Source: Antarctobacter albus (lineage in GTDB: Bacteria > Pseudomonadota > Alphaproteobacteria > Rhodobacterales > Rhodobacteraceae). Taken from it: DNA of 64,000 nucleotides. This document shows positions 43,781 through 53,087 of the stretch, in pieces (position 1 is the stretch's first letter; each line of letters begins with the position of its first letter). The position numbers were made by a program, and so were the translations under genes. The notes under the pieces are model-generated. The model did not search any database, was not told the DNA's origin, and saw only the letters and a program-made list of their open reading frames with translations. The stretch lies in assembly GCF_900101505.1 (NCBI RefSeq), contig NZ_FMZI01000004.1:51660-115659 (forward strand), given 5' to 3'.

Positions 43781-44110
43781 ATGCGGAAAAGCCGTTCCAG
43801 CGAAGAGCAGGTCATTGGCATCTTGAAGGAGAACCAAGCCGGGATAGGCGCCAGGGAGCTCTGCCGGAAGCATGGCATCGGCGATGGCACGTTTTACAAG
43901 TGGCGCTCGAAGTCTGGAGGCATGCAAGTGTCGGAGGCCAAACGGCCTAAGGCCTTGGAGGCTGAGAACGCGCAGCTCAAGAAGATGCTCGCGGAGCAGA
44001 TGCTGGATGTGGCCACGCTCAAGGTGATGCCGGGAAAAAAACGTCTGAAGCCCGGTGCAAGGCGACGAGCAGTGGACTGGGCCAGGACAGAGAAGAGCTA
44101 CACCCGGGAA
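43781..44110 (+). pseudogene. IS3-family transposase remnant (orfA plus start of orfB)
   Basis: The frame begins MRKSRSSEEQVIGILKENQAG and has the OrfA HTH (ARELCRKHGIGDGTFYKWRSKSGG) and leucine-zipper-like LEAENAQLKKMLAEQ. At an A7 run (44036-44042), typical of the frameshift site, it continues in the same frame into the OrfB-like LKPGARRRAVDWA, then homology stops after TEKSYTRE. The catalytic DDE domain is lost. It marks one end of the denitrification block. Confidence 0.75.
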
Positions 44111-44140
44111 TGCCTGGCCGCGGACGTGGACACCTCGCTG

Positions 44141-44450
44141 TCAGGACAGCGCGTTGGCCATGAGCTCGACAGCATCGCTCGGGTGCGCGGCTAGCACCAC
44201 ATTTGCCATGCGCCGATACTCCAGCGCCCACTTGCGCGCCTGATTGAGGGTCACCACATCGGCCCAGCCCAGCCCGAAATCCGTGCGCAGTGGCGCGCCC
44301 TTGCGGTTCTTCTGTCCCTTCACTGTGACCCGCGCGACCCAACGCCGCGCGCCTGACGGGTCGACCACCAGGTAAAGGCCCGCACCGTCGCCATGCCGCC
44401 CCGGCCCCAGGTTCTCCACCAGTCGCCTTGTCAGCTTGCCGCCCAGCGCC
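44141..44450 (-). pseudogene. Integrase N-terminal fragment (DUF4102-type tyrosine recombinase)
   Basis: The - strand frame encodes KLTRRLVENLGPGRHGDGAGLYLVVDPSGARRW-type residues typical of the arm-binding N-terminal domain of phage/island integrases, and then breaks off after RKWALEYRRMANV. The catalytic domain is missing and the tail runs into the IS3 junction. The true start is unclear. It is a relic of an integration event. Confidence 0.65.
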
Positions 44451-44764
44451 GCCGTCTTACCACCATTCCGACCACGCAAGGGAAGCACACAGGCGAAAAC
44501 GAACAAGATCCCGAGAAACCCCGGACAAAGAAAGAACCCCGCGTTTGCAGGACCCTCGGTCACTGTACGCTGTTTCCTGCCATCAGAAAAAATGTGTGGG
44601 TGGCGGAGGGAACGGGACACCCGTCGAACCTTCTCTTCCCTGTAAGGAATTGAGAACGCTGGCCGGTCCGTTACATCAAAAGCTCGGATACTGGCTCATC
44701 CCCTTGCCGAAAAGGACCCACCCCCGCTGGAGTGCAACCTGTCCCCAAAAGGGATCGAGATCTG
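44451..44764. other. Gene-free junction DNA
   Basis: Between the integrase relic and the end of the lactonase gene I see no supported gene. Short overlapping frames on both strands have no recognisable protein. It is probably debris of the IS3/integrase insertion plus the lactonase downstream region. Confidence 0.5.
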
Positions 44765-45691
44765 CTATTGCTTCCCGAGCGTCCAAGGCTCGGCACCGCG
44801 CACGTCCACGAAGACGCGATAGACGGACGTGGTGGCGGTAATGAACATCCTGTGCCCATCGCGTCCTCCGAAACACAGATTCGAAACGACCTGTGGAACC
44901 AGGATCTTGCCCAGCCGAGTGCCCTCGCTATCAAAACAATGCACACCGTCTGCTGCCGAGGACCACAGGTTGCCCATGGCATCGCAGCGCATCCCATCCG
45001 GCAGGCCGTCGTCGATCTCGGCAAAGATGCCGGTGTCGCGCAGGTCGCCACCTTCGACGGCAAAACGGCGAATGACGGAAGGCACCGAGTCGTCGTGGCT
45101 CGATCCGCTTTCGGCGATATAGAGCGTCTTTTCGTCCGGCGAGAAGCACAGGCCGTTCGGTTGGCTGAAATCGGTGACGACGGCGCTCAGCTCGCCGCCG
45201 GGCGACATGCGGAATACGTTGCGGCCGGATTGTTCGGGATCACTGCGATAGCCCTCGAAATTCGAAATGATGCCGTAGGTCGGATCGGTGAACCAGACAG
45301 CCCCGTCCGAACTGACGACAACATCATTGGGCGAATTGAGCCGTTTGCCGTCAAACCTGTCGGCGAGAACGGTCAGTGACCCGTCGATCTCGGTCCGGAC
45401 CACGTCGCGCATGCCATGACGGCAGCCTACCAACCGCCCCTGGCGATCCCGCGTGTTGCCGTTGTTGAACCCGGACCCGGTGCGAAATACCGAAAGCCCC
45501 TCATGTTCGGACCAGCGCATGATCCGCTGGCTCGGGATATCCGAGAACAGCAGGCAGTCGTGATCCCCGAACCAGACCGGCCCTTCGGTCCAGGTGAAAC
45601 CTTCGGCGATCACCTCCAGCTGCGACATGGGATGGACCAGCGCGGCGAACCGGTCATCATGGATTTCCAGGTGCGGCGGCAGTGTAATCAT
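44765..45691 (-). CDS. SMP-30/gluconolactonase family protein
   Basis: The 308-residue six-bladed propeller protein has the family signatures EGFTWTEGPVWFGDHDCLLFSDIP, NSPNDVVVSSDGAVWFTDPTYGI and QPNGLCFSPDEKTLYI. The Glu, Asn and Asp residues in these stretches form the metal site. It likely hydrolyses a sugar lactone. It overlaps the permease gene by 4 bases at the end of the sugar-transporter operon, so its substrate is probably made from the imported sugar. Confidence 0.88.
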   Translation of the reverse strand: MITLPPHLEIHDDRFAALVHPMSQLEVIAEGFTWTEGPVWFGDHDCLLFSDIPSQRIMRWSEHEGLSVFRTGSGFNNGNTRDRQGRLVGCRHGMRDVVRTEIDGSLTVLADRFDGKRLNSPNDVVVSSDGAVWFTDPTYGIISNFEGYRSDPEQSGRNVFRMSPGGELSAVVTDFSQPNGLCFSPDEKTLYIAESGSSHDDSVPSVIRRFAVEGGDLRDTGIFAEIDDGLPDGMRCDAMGNLWSSAADGVHCFDSEGTRLGKILVPQVVSNLCFGGRDGHRMFITATTSVYRVFVDVRGAEPWTLGKQ

Positions 45692-46623
45692 GTCCGGGCC
45701 CTCCTTGAGCTGGCGGCGATCACGATGGCGATAATGATGGTCCCGGTCAGCACGTTGCGCACGCCCGCCCCTGCCCCGTAGCTGTTCAGCATCGAGACCA
45801 CGAGGAACATGAACAACGCGGCGCCCCAGACGCCCGGCACGTTGGAGTTACCCCCGGCGATGGAACTGCCACCGATCACGACGACGGCAATGGACATCAG
45901 CAGGTACTCCTGCCCCATGTTCAGCGCTGCCCCGCCCGAAAAGCTGGCCAGCAGGTAACCCGCCAGCGACGCGAACACGGCGACAGAGATATAGGTGGAC
46001 GCGCGCACCAGTTCGACCGGCACGCCCGCCAGCCGCGCCACGCGCAGGTTTTGCCCCGTGGCCAGCAGCCACCGCCCCCAGACAGAGCGTTCCAGCACGA
46101 TCCAGACAAGGATGGCCAGGGCCAAGCCGACCCAGGCCACGTTGGGCAGGCCCAGAAAACGTCCGGTGGCAAAATCCGCCAGCCCGGAGGGCGGCTTGAT
46201 CCGCAGACCCCGGTTCGACCAGATCGCCAGCGATTGGTAGATCAGCGAGGCCGCCAGCGTCGCGATGATCGGCGGCAGACGCAACAGGAAGATCAGCGCG
46301 TAATTTGCCACCCCCGTGCCGAAACCGACCGCCAGTGCGATGACAAGGCCGAGAAAGGCTGTGCCGGGATCGCTGCCCATCGCCTTCAGCGCCAGGGTGG
46401 CAGCCAGGGTCATGGTGGCCGGGATCGACAGGTCGACGTTGCCGGGTCCCAGGGTGATCACCAGCATCTGCCCCAGCCCGACGATGGCTGCGAAGGCGCC
46501 GAAGGACAATGCGGCGTACCCCAGCTCTCCGGCGCCCCGCCCCGAGGTGAGGCCGAGGGTCAGCGAGAAGGCCGCCGCCGCAGCCAGCCAGGACCAGAGC
46601 CAGGGCCTGCTCAGAACGCTCAT
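45688..46623 (-). CDS. Ribose-type (CUT2) ABC transporter permease
   Basis: The 311-residue membrane protein has the RbsC-type layout with GLGQMLVITLGPGNVDLSIPATMTLAATLA near residues 50-80 and GGSSIAGGNSNVPGVWGAALFMFLVVSMLNSYGA near the end. It is one of two permeases, probably forming a heterodimer with the product of the overlapping gene. Confidence 0.9.
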   Translation of the reverse strand: MSVLSRPWLWSWLAAAAAFSLTLGLTSGRGAGELGYAALSFGAFAAIVGLGQMLVITLGPGNVDLSIPATMTLAATLALKAMGSDPGTAFLGLVIALAVGFGTGVANYALIFLLRLPPIIATLAASLIYQSLAIWSNRGLRIKPPSGLADFATGRFLGLPNVAWVGLALAILVWIVLERSVWGRWLLATGQNLRVARLAGVPVELVRASTYISVAVFASLAGYLLASFSGGAALNMGQEYLLMSIAVVVIGGSSIAGGNSNVPGVWGAALFMFLVVSMLNSYGAGAGVRNVLTGTIIIAIVIAASSRRART

Positions 46624-47549
46624 GCCTCACTCCCCTTCTGGCGAAAGATCAGCCGGGCGGTCAGCACGAGAATCAGGATCGCGCCTTGTGCGCCGATCTG
46701 CCAGTCCGGCGAGAGGCGCATGAAGGACAGAAAGCTCGCCGCCAGTGTCAGGGTGAAGGCCCCGATCACCGCGCCGGTCGGGCTGACCTTGCCGCCGGTG
46801 AACTCGCCACCGCCCAGGATCACGCCCGCGATGGACAAAAGCGTGTAGCGCAGCGCGATGTTGGCGTCAGCCGAGGTGGCAAGACCCACCAGCGCCATGC
46901 CCGCAAGCACGCCAAAGAGGCCCGCCAGCCCGTAGGCCAGTGCCTTGAGCCGGATCACCGACCAGCCCGCCCGCGCGACCGAGCGCGCGTTGCCGCCCAC
47001 GCCTCGCAGCACCGTCCCGATGCCAGAGCGCATGATCAGCAGATGGGTGACGGCGGCGATGATCACCGCGGCGACGACGGCCATCGGCGCAAACGGCGGC
47101 TTGACCGTCATCAGCGTGCGCAGCCAGCCGGGCGCGGCGCCGCCGGGCGAAGGCAGGATGAACAGCGCGATCCCGCCCCAGACAAAGGACATGCCCAGCG
47201 TCACCACGATGGCGGGCAGCTCTAGCGCGTGGATGACGGCCCCCAGCACAGCGTAGGACAGGACCAGGGCCAGCAGGATCAGCAGCCCCAGCATCGGCGC
47301 ATCGTTCAGGAAGGTCGCCGTGACACAGGCCGCAAGGCTGACGAAGGCGCCCAGAGACAGGTCGATGTCGTTGACCATGATGATCATCATCTGCGCGATG
47401 GTTGCCAGCGCGATCGGCACCGCGAGGTTGAACAGCAGGTTCAACCCGAAATAGCTCATCGCACGCGGTTGCATGTAGAACGTCGCGGCCAGCAATACGG
47501 CAAGCGAGACCACCGGAAGAATGATCCGGTGGCGGGCAAGGAAAGTCAT
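46620..47549 (-). CDS. Ribose-type (CUT2) ABC transporter permease
   Basis: The ATG at 47549, which overlaps the ATPase stop, gives 309 residues. RbsC-type signatures are MVNDIDLSLGAFVSLAACVTA and GVILGGGEFTGGKVSPTGAVIGAF. It is the first permease gene of the operon. Overlaps of 4 bases on both sides show coupled translation. Confidence 0.9.
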   Translation of the reverse strand: MTFLARHRIILPVVSLAVLLAATFYMQPRAMSYFGLNLLFNLAVPIALATIAQMMIIMVNDIDLSLGAFVSLAACVTATFLNDAPMLGLLILLALVLSYAVLGAVIHALELPAIVVTLGMSFVWGGIALFILPSPGGAAPGWLRTLMTVKPPFAPMAVVAAVIIAAVTHLLIMRSGIGTVLRGVGGNARSVARAGWSVIRLKALAYGLAGLFGVLAGMALVGLATSADANIALRYTLLSIAGVILGGGEFTGGKVSPTGAVIGAFTLTLAASFLSFMRLSPDWQIGAQGAILILVLTARLIFRQKGSEA

Positions 47550-48970
47550 GACGCCTCCTGCATCTCGAAAGAGGCTTCGAGGATCTTCTCTTCGGTGATT
47601 TCCGCGCCGGTCAGTTCGGCGCTGATCTCGTGGTTGCGGAAGACGAAGACCCGGTCGCACTGGCAGACCTCTTCGGTTTCGGTCGAGTACCACAGGAAGG
47701 TACGCCCGCGGGCGGCCTCGGCGCGGATCATGGCATAGACGTCCTGCTTGGTGCCCACGTCCACGCCGCGCATCGGGTCGTCCATGATAACGACCGGTGC
47801 CGATGAAGCCAATGCACGGGCAAAGAGAACTTTCTGCTGGTTGCCGCCCGACAGCGACAGGATCGGGTTTGCGACGTCGTCGGTGCGGATGCCGATGCGG
47901 GTTTTCCAGTCCTGCGCCACCCGGGCCTCACCCTCGCGGTCCACCAGCCCACGCCGGGCACCCTGCGGCAGGATCGAGACCGAGATGTTGCGCAGGATCG
48001 ACCAGAGTGGCAAAACCCCGTCGCGTTGCCGGTCTCCGGCGACAAACACCACCTCGGGGGCTTTGCCCGCCCGCCACGCTGACGAGCGCGAGAGGTAAAG
48101 CCGCGCCAGCGCCGCCGCCTGCCCGTGACCGGCCAGGCCCGACAGGCCCACGATCTCGCCTTTGCGGGCGGTCAGGCCCTGGTCGGTGCGCACGACCTCC
48201 TTCCCGAAATCACGCGCGGTCCCGGTGGTTTCCGCCGTGTCGGCTGTGACGTGGCCCATGGCATCCACCAGACCCTGACGGGTGAAGTCTTCGGTCGGGC
48301 GCTCGGCCACGACCTTTCCGTCCTTCAAAACAACAATGCGGGTGGCGACCTGGAATACCTCGCCCATCATGTGCGAGATAAAGATCACCGCGCCACCCGA
48401 GGCGCAAAAGCGTTTTACATGGGCCAGCAACTGATCGGCGATGCCGGCGTCCAGCGACGAGGTCGGCTCGTCCAGGATGACCAGCCGCGCCTCGCTGCCG
48501 CGCGGGGCAAACCCGATGGCGATCTCGACCATCTGCCGCTCCGCGATGGACAGCGTGTCGACCTCTGCGTTCGGGTCGATGCCGTGGCCGGGAAAGATCG
48601 TGTCGAGGCTCTGGCCGATTTCCTCCCGGGCCGGCCGGCGCCAGTTCGGCCCCTTCAGCGCGCTGTGAGAGATGCGCAGGTTCTCGGCCACCGTCAGGTT
48701 GGGGCAAAGCGACAGTTCCTGGAAGACCGACCGCACGCCCGCCTCCAGCGCGCTGCCGCCCGTGGCGAACCCAACTGTACCGGACGACGGTGCCAGGCCG
48801 CCGTTTACCAGGTTTACCAATGTCGACTTGCCGGCGCCGTTGTGGCCGACCAGCCCGACGCAATCGCCCGGGGCGACGGACAGGGTCACCCCGTCGAGCG
48901 CGCGAACGGGCCCGAAATGCCGGGCCGCGTCCGTCAGCGACACGAGGGGCGCTCTCTCATGATCGTTCAT
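47546..48970 (-). CDS. Ribose-type (CUT2) ABC transporter ATP-binding protein, two domains
   Basis: From the ATG at 48970 it has 474 residues. Domain 1 has a good Walker A (GHNGAGKST, residues 42-50) and Walker B (LVILDEPTSSLD). Domain 2 has the degenerate P-loop GLSGLAGHGQAAAL usual for RbsA-type proteins and the signature LSGGNQQKVLFARAL. It powers the two permeases. The domain 1 signature reads SIAERQMVEIA instead of LSGGQ, as is common in this family. Confidence 0.92.
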   Translation of the reverse strand: MNDHERAPLVSLTDAARHFGPVRALDGVTLSVAPGDCVGLVGHNGAGKSTLVNLVNGGLAPSSGTVGFATGGSALEAGVRSVFQELSLCPNLTVAENLRISHSALKGPNWRRPAREEIGQSLDTIFPGHGIDPNAEVDTLSIAERQMVEIAIGFAPRGSEARLVILDEPTSSLDAGIADQLLAHVKRFCASGGAVIFISHMMGEVFQVATRIVVLKDGKVVAERPTEDFTRQGLVDAMGHVTADTAETTGTARDFGKEVVRTDQGLTARKGEIVGLSGLAGHGQAAALARLYLSRSSAWRAGKAPEVVFVAGDRQRDGVLPLWSILRNISVSILPQGARRGLVDREGEARVAQDWKTRIGIRTDDVANPILSLSGGNQQKVLFARALASSAPVVIMDDPMRGVDVGTKQDVYAMIRAEAARGRTFLWYSTETEEVCQCDRVFVFRNHEISAELTGAEITEEKILEASFEMQEAS

Positions 48971-49040
48971 GAGCGCTCCATTGATGGGATGAGGTTCGGC
49001 GGGCTGCCGTCTGGGCGCCCCGCCGGTGAGGATCAAAGGA

Positions 49041-50066
49041 TCACTTGGCGTCGGAGATGACCTGCTGGGCGTCTTCCAGCGAGTAGGTCACGTTGGCGAC
49101 AGACCCCTCGGAGGTGGTGGCCAGGGCATCGTCAAGATTGTCCTGCGTGATCTTCAGGAAGGGAACTGTCAGATCCTTTGGCACCTCTTCGCCGGCAAGG
49201 ATCTGCTGTGCGACCCAGAGCGCCAGCGACGCCACGCCCGGCGCGATTGACAGCGACAACGTCTCGTATCCGGTGGCGTCTCGTTGATCGGCCCACCATT
49301 GCAACTCGTCCTGACGATTGCCCAGAACGATCAGCGGCGTGTCGCGGCCGGCAGCCTTGAAGGCCTGCGCCGCCCCGTAGCCATCGCCACCCTGCGTCAC
49401 GACCCCGACCACATCGGGCAGAGACGGCAGGATTCCCGCAACAGCCTTTTGCGAGACATCCTGGGCCCAGTCGCCGTGAACCGAGCCGACGATCTTGAAC
49501 TGATCGTGTACCTCGACACCCTCGTGGATGCCTTTGCTGATCTCGTCATCAACAAACACCCCGGCGAGGCCGCGAATTTCAAGCAGGTTGCCACCATCGG
49601 GCAGGCGCGAAGCGAGGTAGTCCACTTCTTCCCGACCCATCGCCGCGAAATCCACCGCGATCCGCCAGGCGCAGGGCTCGGTCACGATCCCGTCAAAGCT
49701 GACGACGATCACGCCGGCATCGCAGGCTTCCTTGACGGCCCCGTTCAGGGCGGTGGGCGACGCGGCATTCAGCACGATGGCGTCATAGCCCTGCAGAATC
49801 AGGTTCTGGATTTGCGCGGCCTGCTCGGTGGGCTGGTTCTCGGAGGTGGTATAGGCGTCCGCGGCGGCGACAATGCCATCTGCAACTGCCTGCGCGCCGA
49901 TTTCCTGCCATGTCTGCAGCATCGCCTGCCGCCAGGAATTGCCGGCATAGTTGTTGGACAGCGCGATGCGCTTGTCGGCGGTTTCGGACATGTGGGACTC
50001 GGCCTGGGCCAGTCCCGCAGAAAGCGCAAGGCCCGCCGCACTCAGCAGCATCTTCGAAAGTGTCAT
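49041..50066 (-). CDS. Periplasmic sugar-binding protein (CUT2 type)
   Basis: From the ATG at 50066 it has 341 residues with a signal peptide ending AGLAQAESH. It is a type I periplasmic-binding protein (LSNNYAGNSWRQAMLQTWQEIG, GYDAIVLNAASPTALNGAV). The sugar is unknown. It is the first gene of the operon and is divergent from the histidine kinase, with overlapping palindromes at 50183-50209 between them. Confidence 0.9.
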   Translation of the reverse strand: MTLSKMLLSAAGLALSAGLAQAESHMSETADKRIALSNNYAGNSWRQAMLQTWQEIGAQAVADGIVAAADAYTTSENQPTEQAAQIQNLILQGYDAIVLNAASPTALNGAVKEACDAGVIVVSFDGIVTEPCAWRIAVDFAAMGREEVDYLASRLPDGGNLLEIRGLAGVFVDDEISKGIHEGVEVHDQFKIVGSVHGDWAQDVSQKAVAGILPSLPDVVGVVTQGGDGYGAAQAFKAAGRDTPLIVLGNRQDELQWWADQRDATGYETLSLSIAPGVASLALWVAQQILAGEEVPKDLTVPFLKITQDNLDDALATTSEGSVANVTYSLEDAQQVISDAK

Positions 50067-50182
50067 GTTTTTCCTCCCTGTCGCACAGTGGTCCTGCGCT
50101 GTATGCCGGCCTGGAAAGGGCGCGGATGGCGTGATGATGCGGTCCGAAACGACACCTGTAAAGGTATCCTCCAGCAAAGCTG

Positions 50183-50209
50183 TTGCGGGTTCCCGCAAAT
50201 ATTTTGCGG
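50183..50209. promoter_or_regulatory. Two overlapping palindromes between the sugar operon and histidine kinase
   Basis: TTGCGGGTTCCCGCAA (50183-50198) and CCGCAAA-TAT-TTTGCGG (50193-50209) overlap in the divergent promoter region. They could be sites for the LuxR-type response regulator at 51457. The 6-base gap between TTGCG and CGCAA does not fit NnrR. Confidence 0.5.
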
Positions 50210-50281
50210 CTCACGGTGTTCCTTTCTCCGGATTTCCCTGTAACGCTTGCGGGAACGTGCATTGCGCGACCGGAGGAGACG

Positions 50282-51460
50282 ATGACCAACGCCTTGCAGG
50301 CGCCAGACAAGGGCGACGTCTTCCTGCGCATTTCGGCGCATCTGGCAGAACGGACCGATATTGCCTCGGCGCTCGAAGCGGTGGCCAACGAGATCGCGGA
50401 GGTCATTCCCTTTACGCACGCTGACCTGTGCCTGAATGATCGTCCGGGCTGGCTGTCGAGTTACGAGGTCGGCATCCAGACGCGGTGGTCGCGGGCACGC
50501 ACGCGGGTCGATGTCTCGCCGATCCGGGACCTGATCAACGGGCATTGCGATTTCATGCTGTGCGAGGATGCCATGCAGGATCCTCGCCAGACCTTCGAGG
50601 GGTCATGCTCGGAACCTATCTTCAACCACGCGCTGCGCTCGCGCGTGCATGTCCTGATGAAGGTCATGGGCCAGCCCATTGGGACGCTGAACATTTCGCA
50701 TTCCACGCCCGGCATCTACAACGGCGAGACGGTGCAGCGCGCCCAGCATGTGGCCGATGTCCTGTCGCCCTATTTCCACGCCTTGCACACCGCGGAACTG
50801 GCGCAACGGGCGGCGCAGGTCGGGCAGGAAGCCAAGGCGCGGGAAGAGGGTCTGCGCCGCGGTGCACTGGACCTGACGCAGACGCTTGAACGGGAACGCC
50901 AGCGCATCGGGATGGACCTGCACGACCAGACCCTTGCCGATCTGACCAGGCTGTTGCGGGAAGTCACCGGAGACGCGCCGCCCGGTCGGGATCACCTGGC
51001 GAGCCGGATCTCGGAAACGATCGGGGATCTGCGTCGGATCATCGACACGGCTGTCCCCAGCCTTCTGGAGCTTTTCGGGTTCCTGCATGCGGTGCAAGTG
51101 CATCTCGAACGCGCGGTCGGTTCCGCGCCCGTCGAGGTCGAGGTGATAGACGAGACGGATGGCGCGCCGGACCGGCTGAACCCGACCGTGCGGACCGCCC
51201 TCTTCCGCATCGCGCAAGAAGCCATCAACAACGCCGCGCGCCATTCCGGGGCCCGCCGCATCGAGGTCAGGATAGCCCCTATGGCGCGGTCCGGCCTTGC
51301 AATGACAGTGCGCGACGACGGTTGCGGCATTCCGGCAGAGGTGCGGCGGAACTCCGGCCTTGCCCACATGCGGACGCGGGCGCGGCTGATCTCGGCCGAA
51401 CTTGATGTCCTGAACGACAACGGCTGCGCGCTTCGGGTCATGCTGGGTGATCGGTCATGA
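50282..51460 (+). CDS. Sensor histidine kinase, NarL/DesK type with GAF domain
   Basis: From the ATG at 50282, after the Shine-Dalgarno GGAGGA, it has 392 residues. An N-terminal GAF domain covers about residues 10-170, then a coiled linker, the HisKA_3 dimerisation helix with phospho-acceptor His214 (GMDLHDQTL), and an ATPase domain (AQEAINNAARHSGARR, RDDGCGIP). No membrane helix is seen, so it senses inside the cell. Its stop overlaps the response regulator start by 4 bases. Confidence 0.9.
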   Translation: MTNALQAPDKGDVFLRISAHLAERTDIASALEAVANEIAEVIPFTHADLCLNDRPGWLSSYEVGIQTRWSRARTRVDVSPIRDLINGHCDFMLCEDAMQDPRQTFEGSCSEPIFNHALRSRVHVLMKVMGQPIGTLNISHSTPGIYNGETVQRAQHVADVLSPYFHALHTAELAQRAAQVGQEAKAREEGLRRGALDLTQTLERERQRIGMDLHDQTLADLTRLLREVTGDAPPGRDHLASRISETIGDLRRIIDTAVPSLLELFGFLHAVQVHLERAVGSAPVEVEVIDETDGAPDRLNPTVRTALFRIAQEAINNAARHSGARRIEVRIAPMARSGLAMTVRDDGCGIPAEVRRNSGLAHMRTRARLISAELDVLNDNGCALRVMLGDRS

Positions 51461-52173
51461 AGGTGCTCATCGTCGAGGACGACCAGTTTCACGCGACCTA
51501 TCTTCAGGAGGCGCTGGCCGAGGCTCTGCCCGAGGTGACAGAGATCTTTCATGCCGCCGATGGAGCGGCCGGTGAAGAAGAGGCCCGGCAGGGGGAAATC
51601 GAGGCCATCGTGATGGACCTGCAGATGGAACACCGCAACGGCATCGAGGCGGCGCGCACGATCTGGGCCGAACGGCCGCAGAGCCGCATCCTGTTCTGGT
51701 CCAACTACGCCGACGACGCCTATCTGCGCGGGATCGCCCAGGTCGTGCCCGAGGAGAGCGCCTATGGCTATGTCCTCAAGACGGCGTCGCGTGACCGTCT
51801 CAAGCTGGCGCTGCGCGCCGTGCTGGTCGAAGCGCAGATTATCGTGGATCGCGAAATCCACCGTCTGCAGAAACGCGGCACCGCGCCGCGCACGCGGCTC
51901 GACGACAGCGAGTTCGACGTCTTGATCGATCTCGCGCTGGGGCTGCAGGACAAGTCGATCGCGGAACGGCGCGGCATGTCGCTCCGGACAGTCCAGAATC
52001 GCCTTTTATCGCTTTACGACAAGCTGGGAGTATCTTCGGACCTCGATGAGCACCTGACGCTGAACAAGCGCGTGCGTGCGCTGAACCGCGCTCTGGCAAC
52101 GCGCACCATCAACATCGAGACACTCGAAGCCGCGCAAAGGGATCTTAAAACTTGGTTGGCCGGACGTCGTTGA
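51457..52173 (+). CDS. Response regulator, LuxR/NarL-type output
   Basis: The 238-residue protein has a receiver domain with the phosphorylation site Asp54 (IVMDLQM) and a LuxR-type HTH (LALGLQDKSIAERRGMSLRTVQNRLLSLYDKLGVS). It pairs with the kinase just upstream. The divergent sugar ABC/lactonase operon is the likely target. The IS91-type relic begins right after its end. Confidence 0.9.
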   Translation: MKVLIVEDDQFHATYLQEALAEALPEVTEIFHAADGAAGEEEARQGEIEAIVMDLQMEHRNGIEAARTIWAERPQSRILFWSNYADDAYLRGIAQVVPEESAYGYVLKTASRDRLKLALRAVLVEAQIIVDREIHRLQKRGTAPRTRLDDSEFDVLIDLALGLQDKSIAERRGMSLRTVQNRLLSLYDKLGVSSDLDEHLTLNKRVRALNRALATRTINIETLEAAQRDLKTWLAGRR

Positions 52174-52199
52174 TAGGGCTTGGTAGAGACGCCGATCCA

Positions 52200-53075
52200 T
52201 CAAGGGCGACAGCTCCAATCCTTCCAGCGGAAGGCCACGGTATTGGCATCGGCGCTAACCAGGCGGGCGTTCGCGATCGCCACCCGGTGGGTATAGCGGC
52301 TCAGGTAGGCCAGCACCGCCTCGGGGCCACCGAAGGGCGGTTTGGCGTAGACCACCCATTCGGATTTGCGGAACCGGGCGAGCCAAGCAGCGAAAGCACC
52401 GGCCTCAGCCAGCTCTTCAAGATCGCCGAAGAAGGCGAGTTTGCCCGCGCAGTGCAGGTCCATCAGCCCTTCCAGAAAAAGGCGCCGGAACAGCCGGGAC
52501 AGGACCCGCGCATGTAGGAAGAAGCCGGGGTGGCAGGCGATCCAGCGGCTCCCGCCCGGCGACAGGCCGCCACCGGGAACGATCATGTGGACATGCGGGT
52601 GATGCGTCAGGGCCGATCCCCAGGTGAGTAACACGCTGGTCATGCCGACCCGCGCGCCCATGCGCCTGGGATCGGCGACGATGGTCATCACCGGTTGCGC
52701 CGAAGATTTGAACAACAACCCATAGACGGCCCGCTTGTTCCAATAGGCGATCCGGGCAATCTCTGCTGGCAGCGTGAAGACGACATGGAAATACTCGACG
52801 GGCAACATGTCCTCGGCGCGCGCCTCCATCCAGTCACGTGCCGTTGGCCCCTGACACTTCGGGCAGTGCCGGTTCTTGCAGGAATTATACGCAATGCGGT
52901 GGTGGCCGCATTTGGTGCAGCCCGTCACATGCCCGCCGAGCGCCTCGGTTCGACAGGTTTCAATTGCCGACATCACCTTCAGCTGCGCCAGGCTGACATG
53001 CCTCGCATTGATCCGCCGCCACGCGGGGCCGTGGGCGCGAAAGATGTCAGCAATCGCCAGCTTGGCTCGGGACAC
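52200..53075 (-). pseudogene. IS91-family transposase, C-terminus missing
   Basis: The 291-residue frame has the zinc-finger region (CTKCGHHRIAYNSCKNRHCPKC), the HUH motif HPHVHMIVPGGG and the Tyr motif LSRYTHRVAIAN of IS91 rolling-circle transposases. The family usually has about 390-400 residues; this one ends after VAFRWKDW at 52200, losing about 100 residues. It probably no longer moves. The tyrosine recombinase upstream is its usual partner. Confidence 0.82.
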
Positions 53076-53087
53076 GGCCCCCGAGCG

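Noticed and set aside
50183..50198. NnrR box upstream of the histidine kinase
   Set aside because: TTGCG and CGCAA are separated by 6 bases, not 4, and the genes are unrelated to denitrification.
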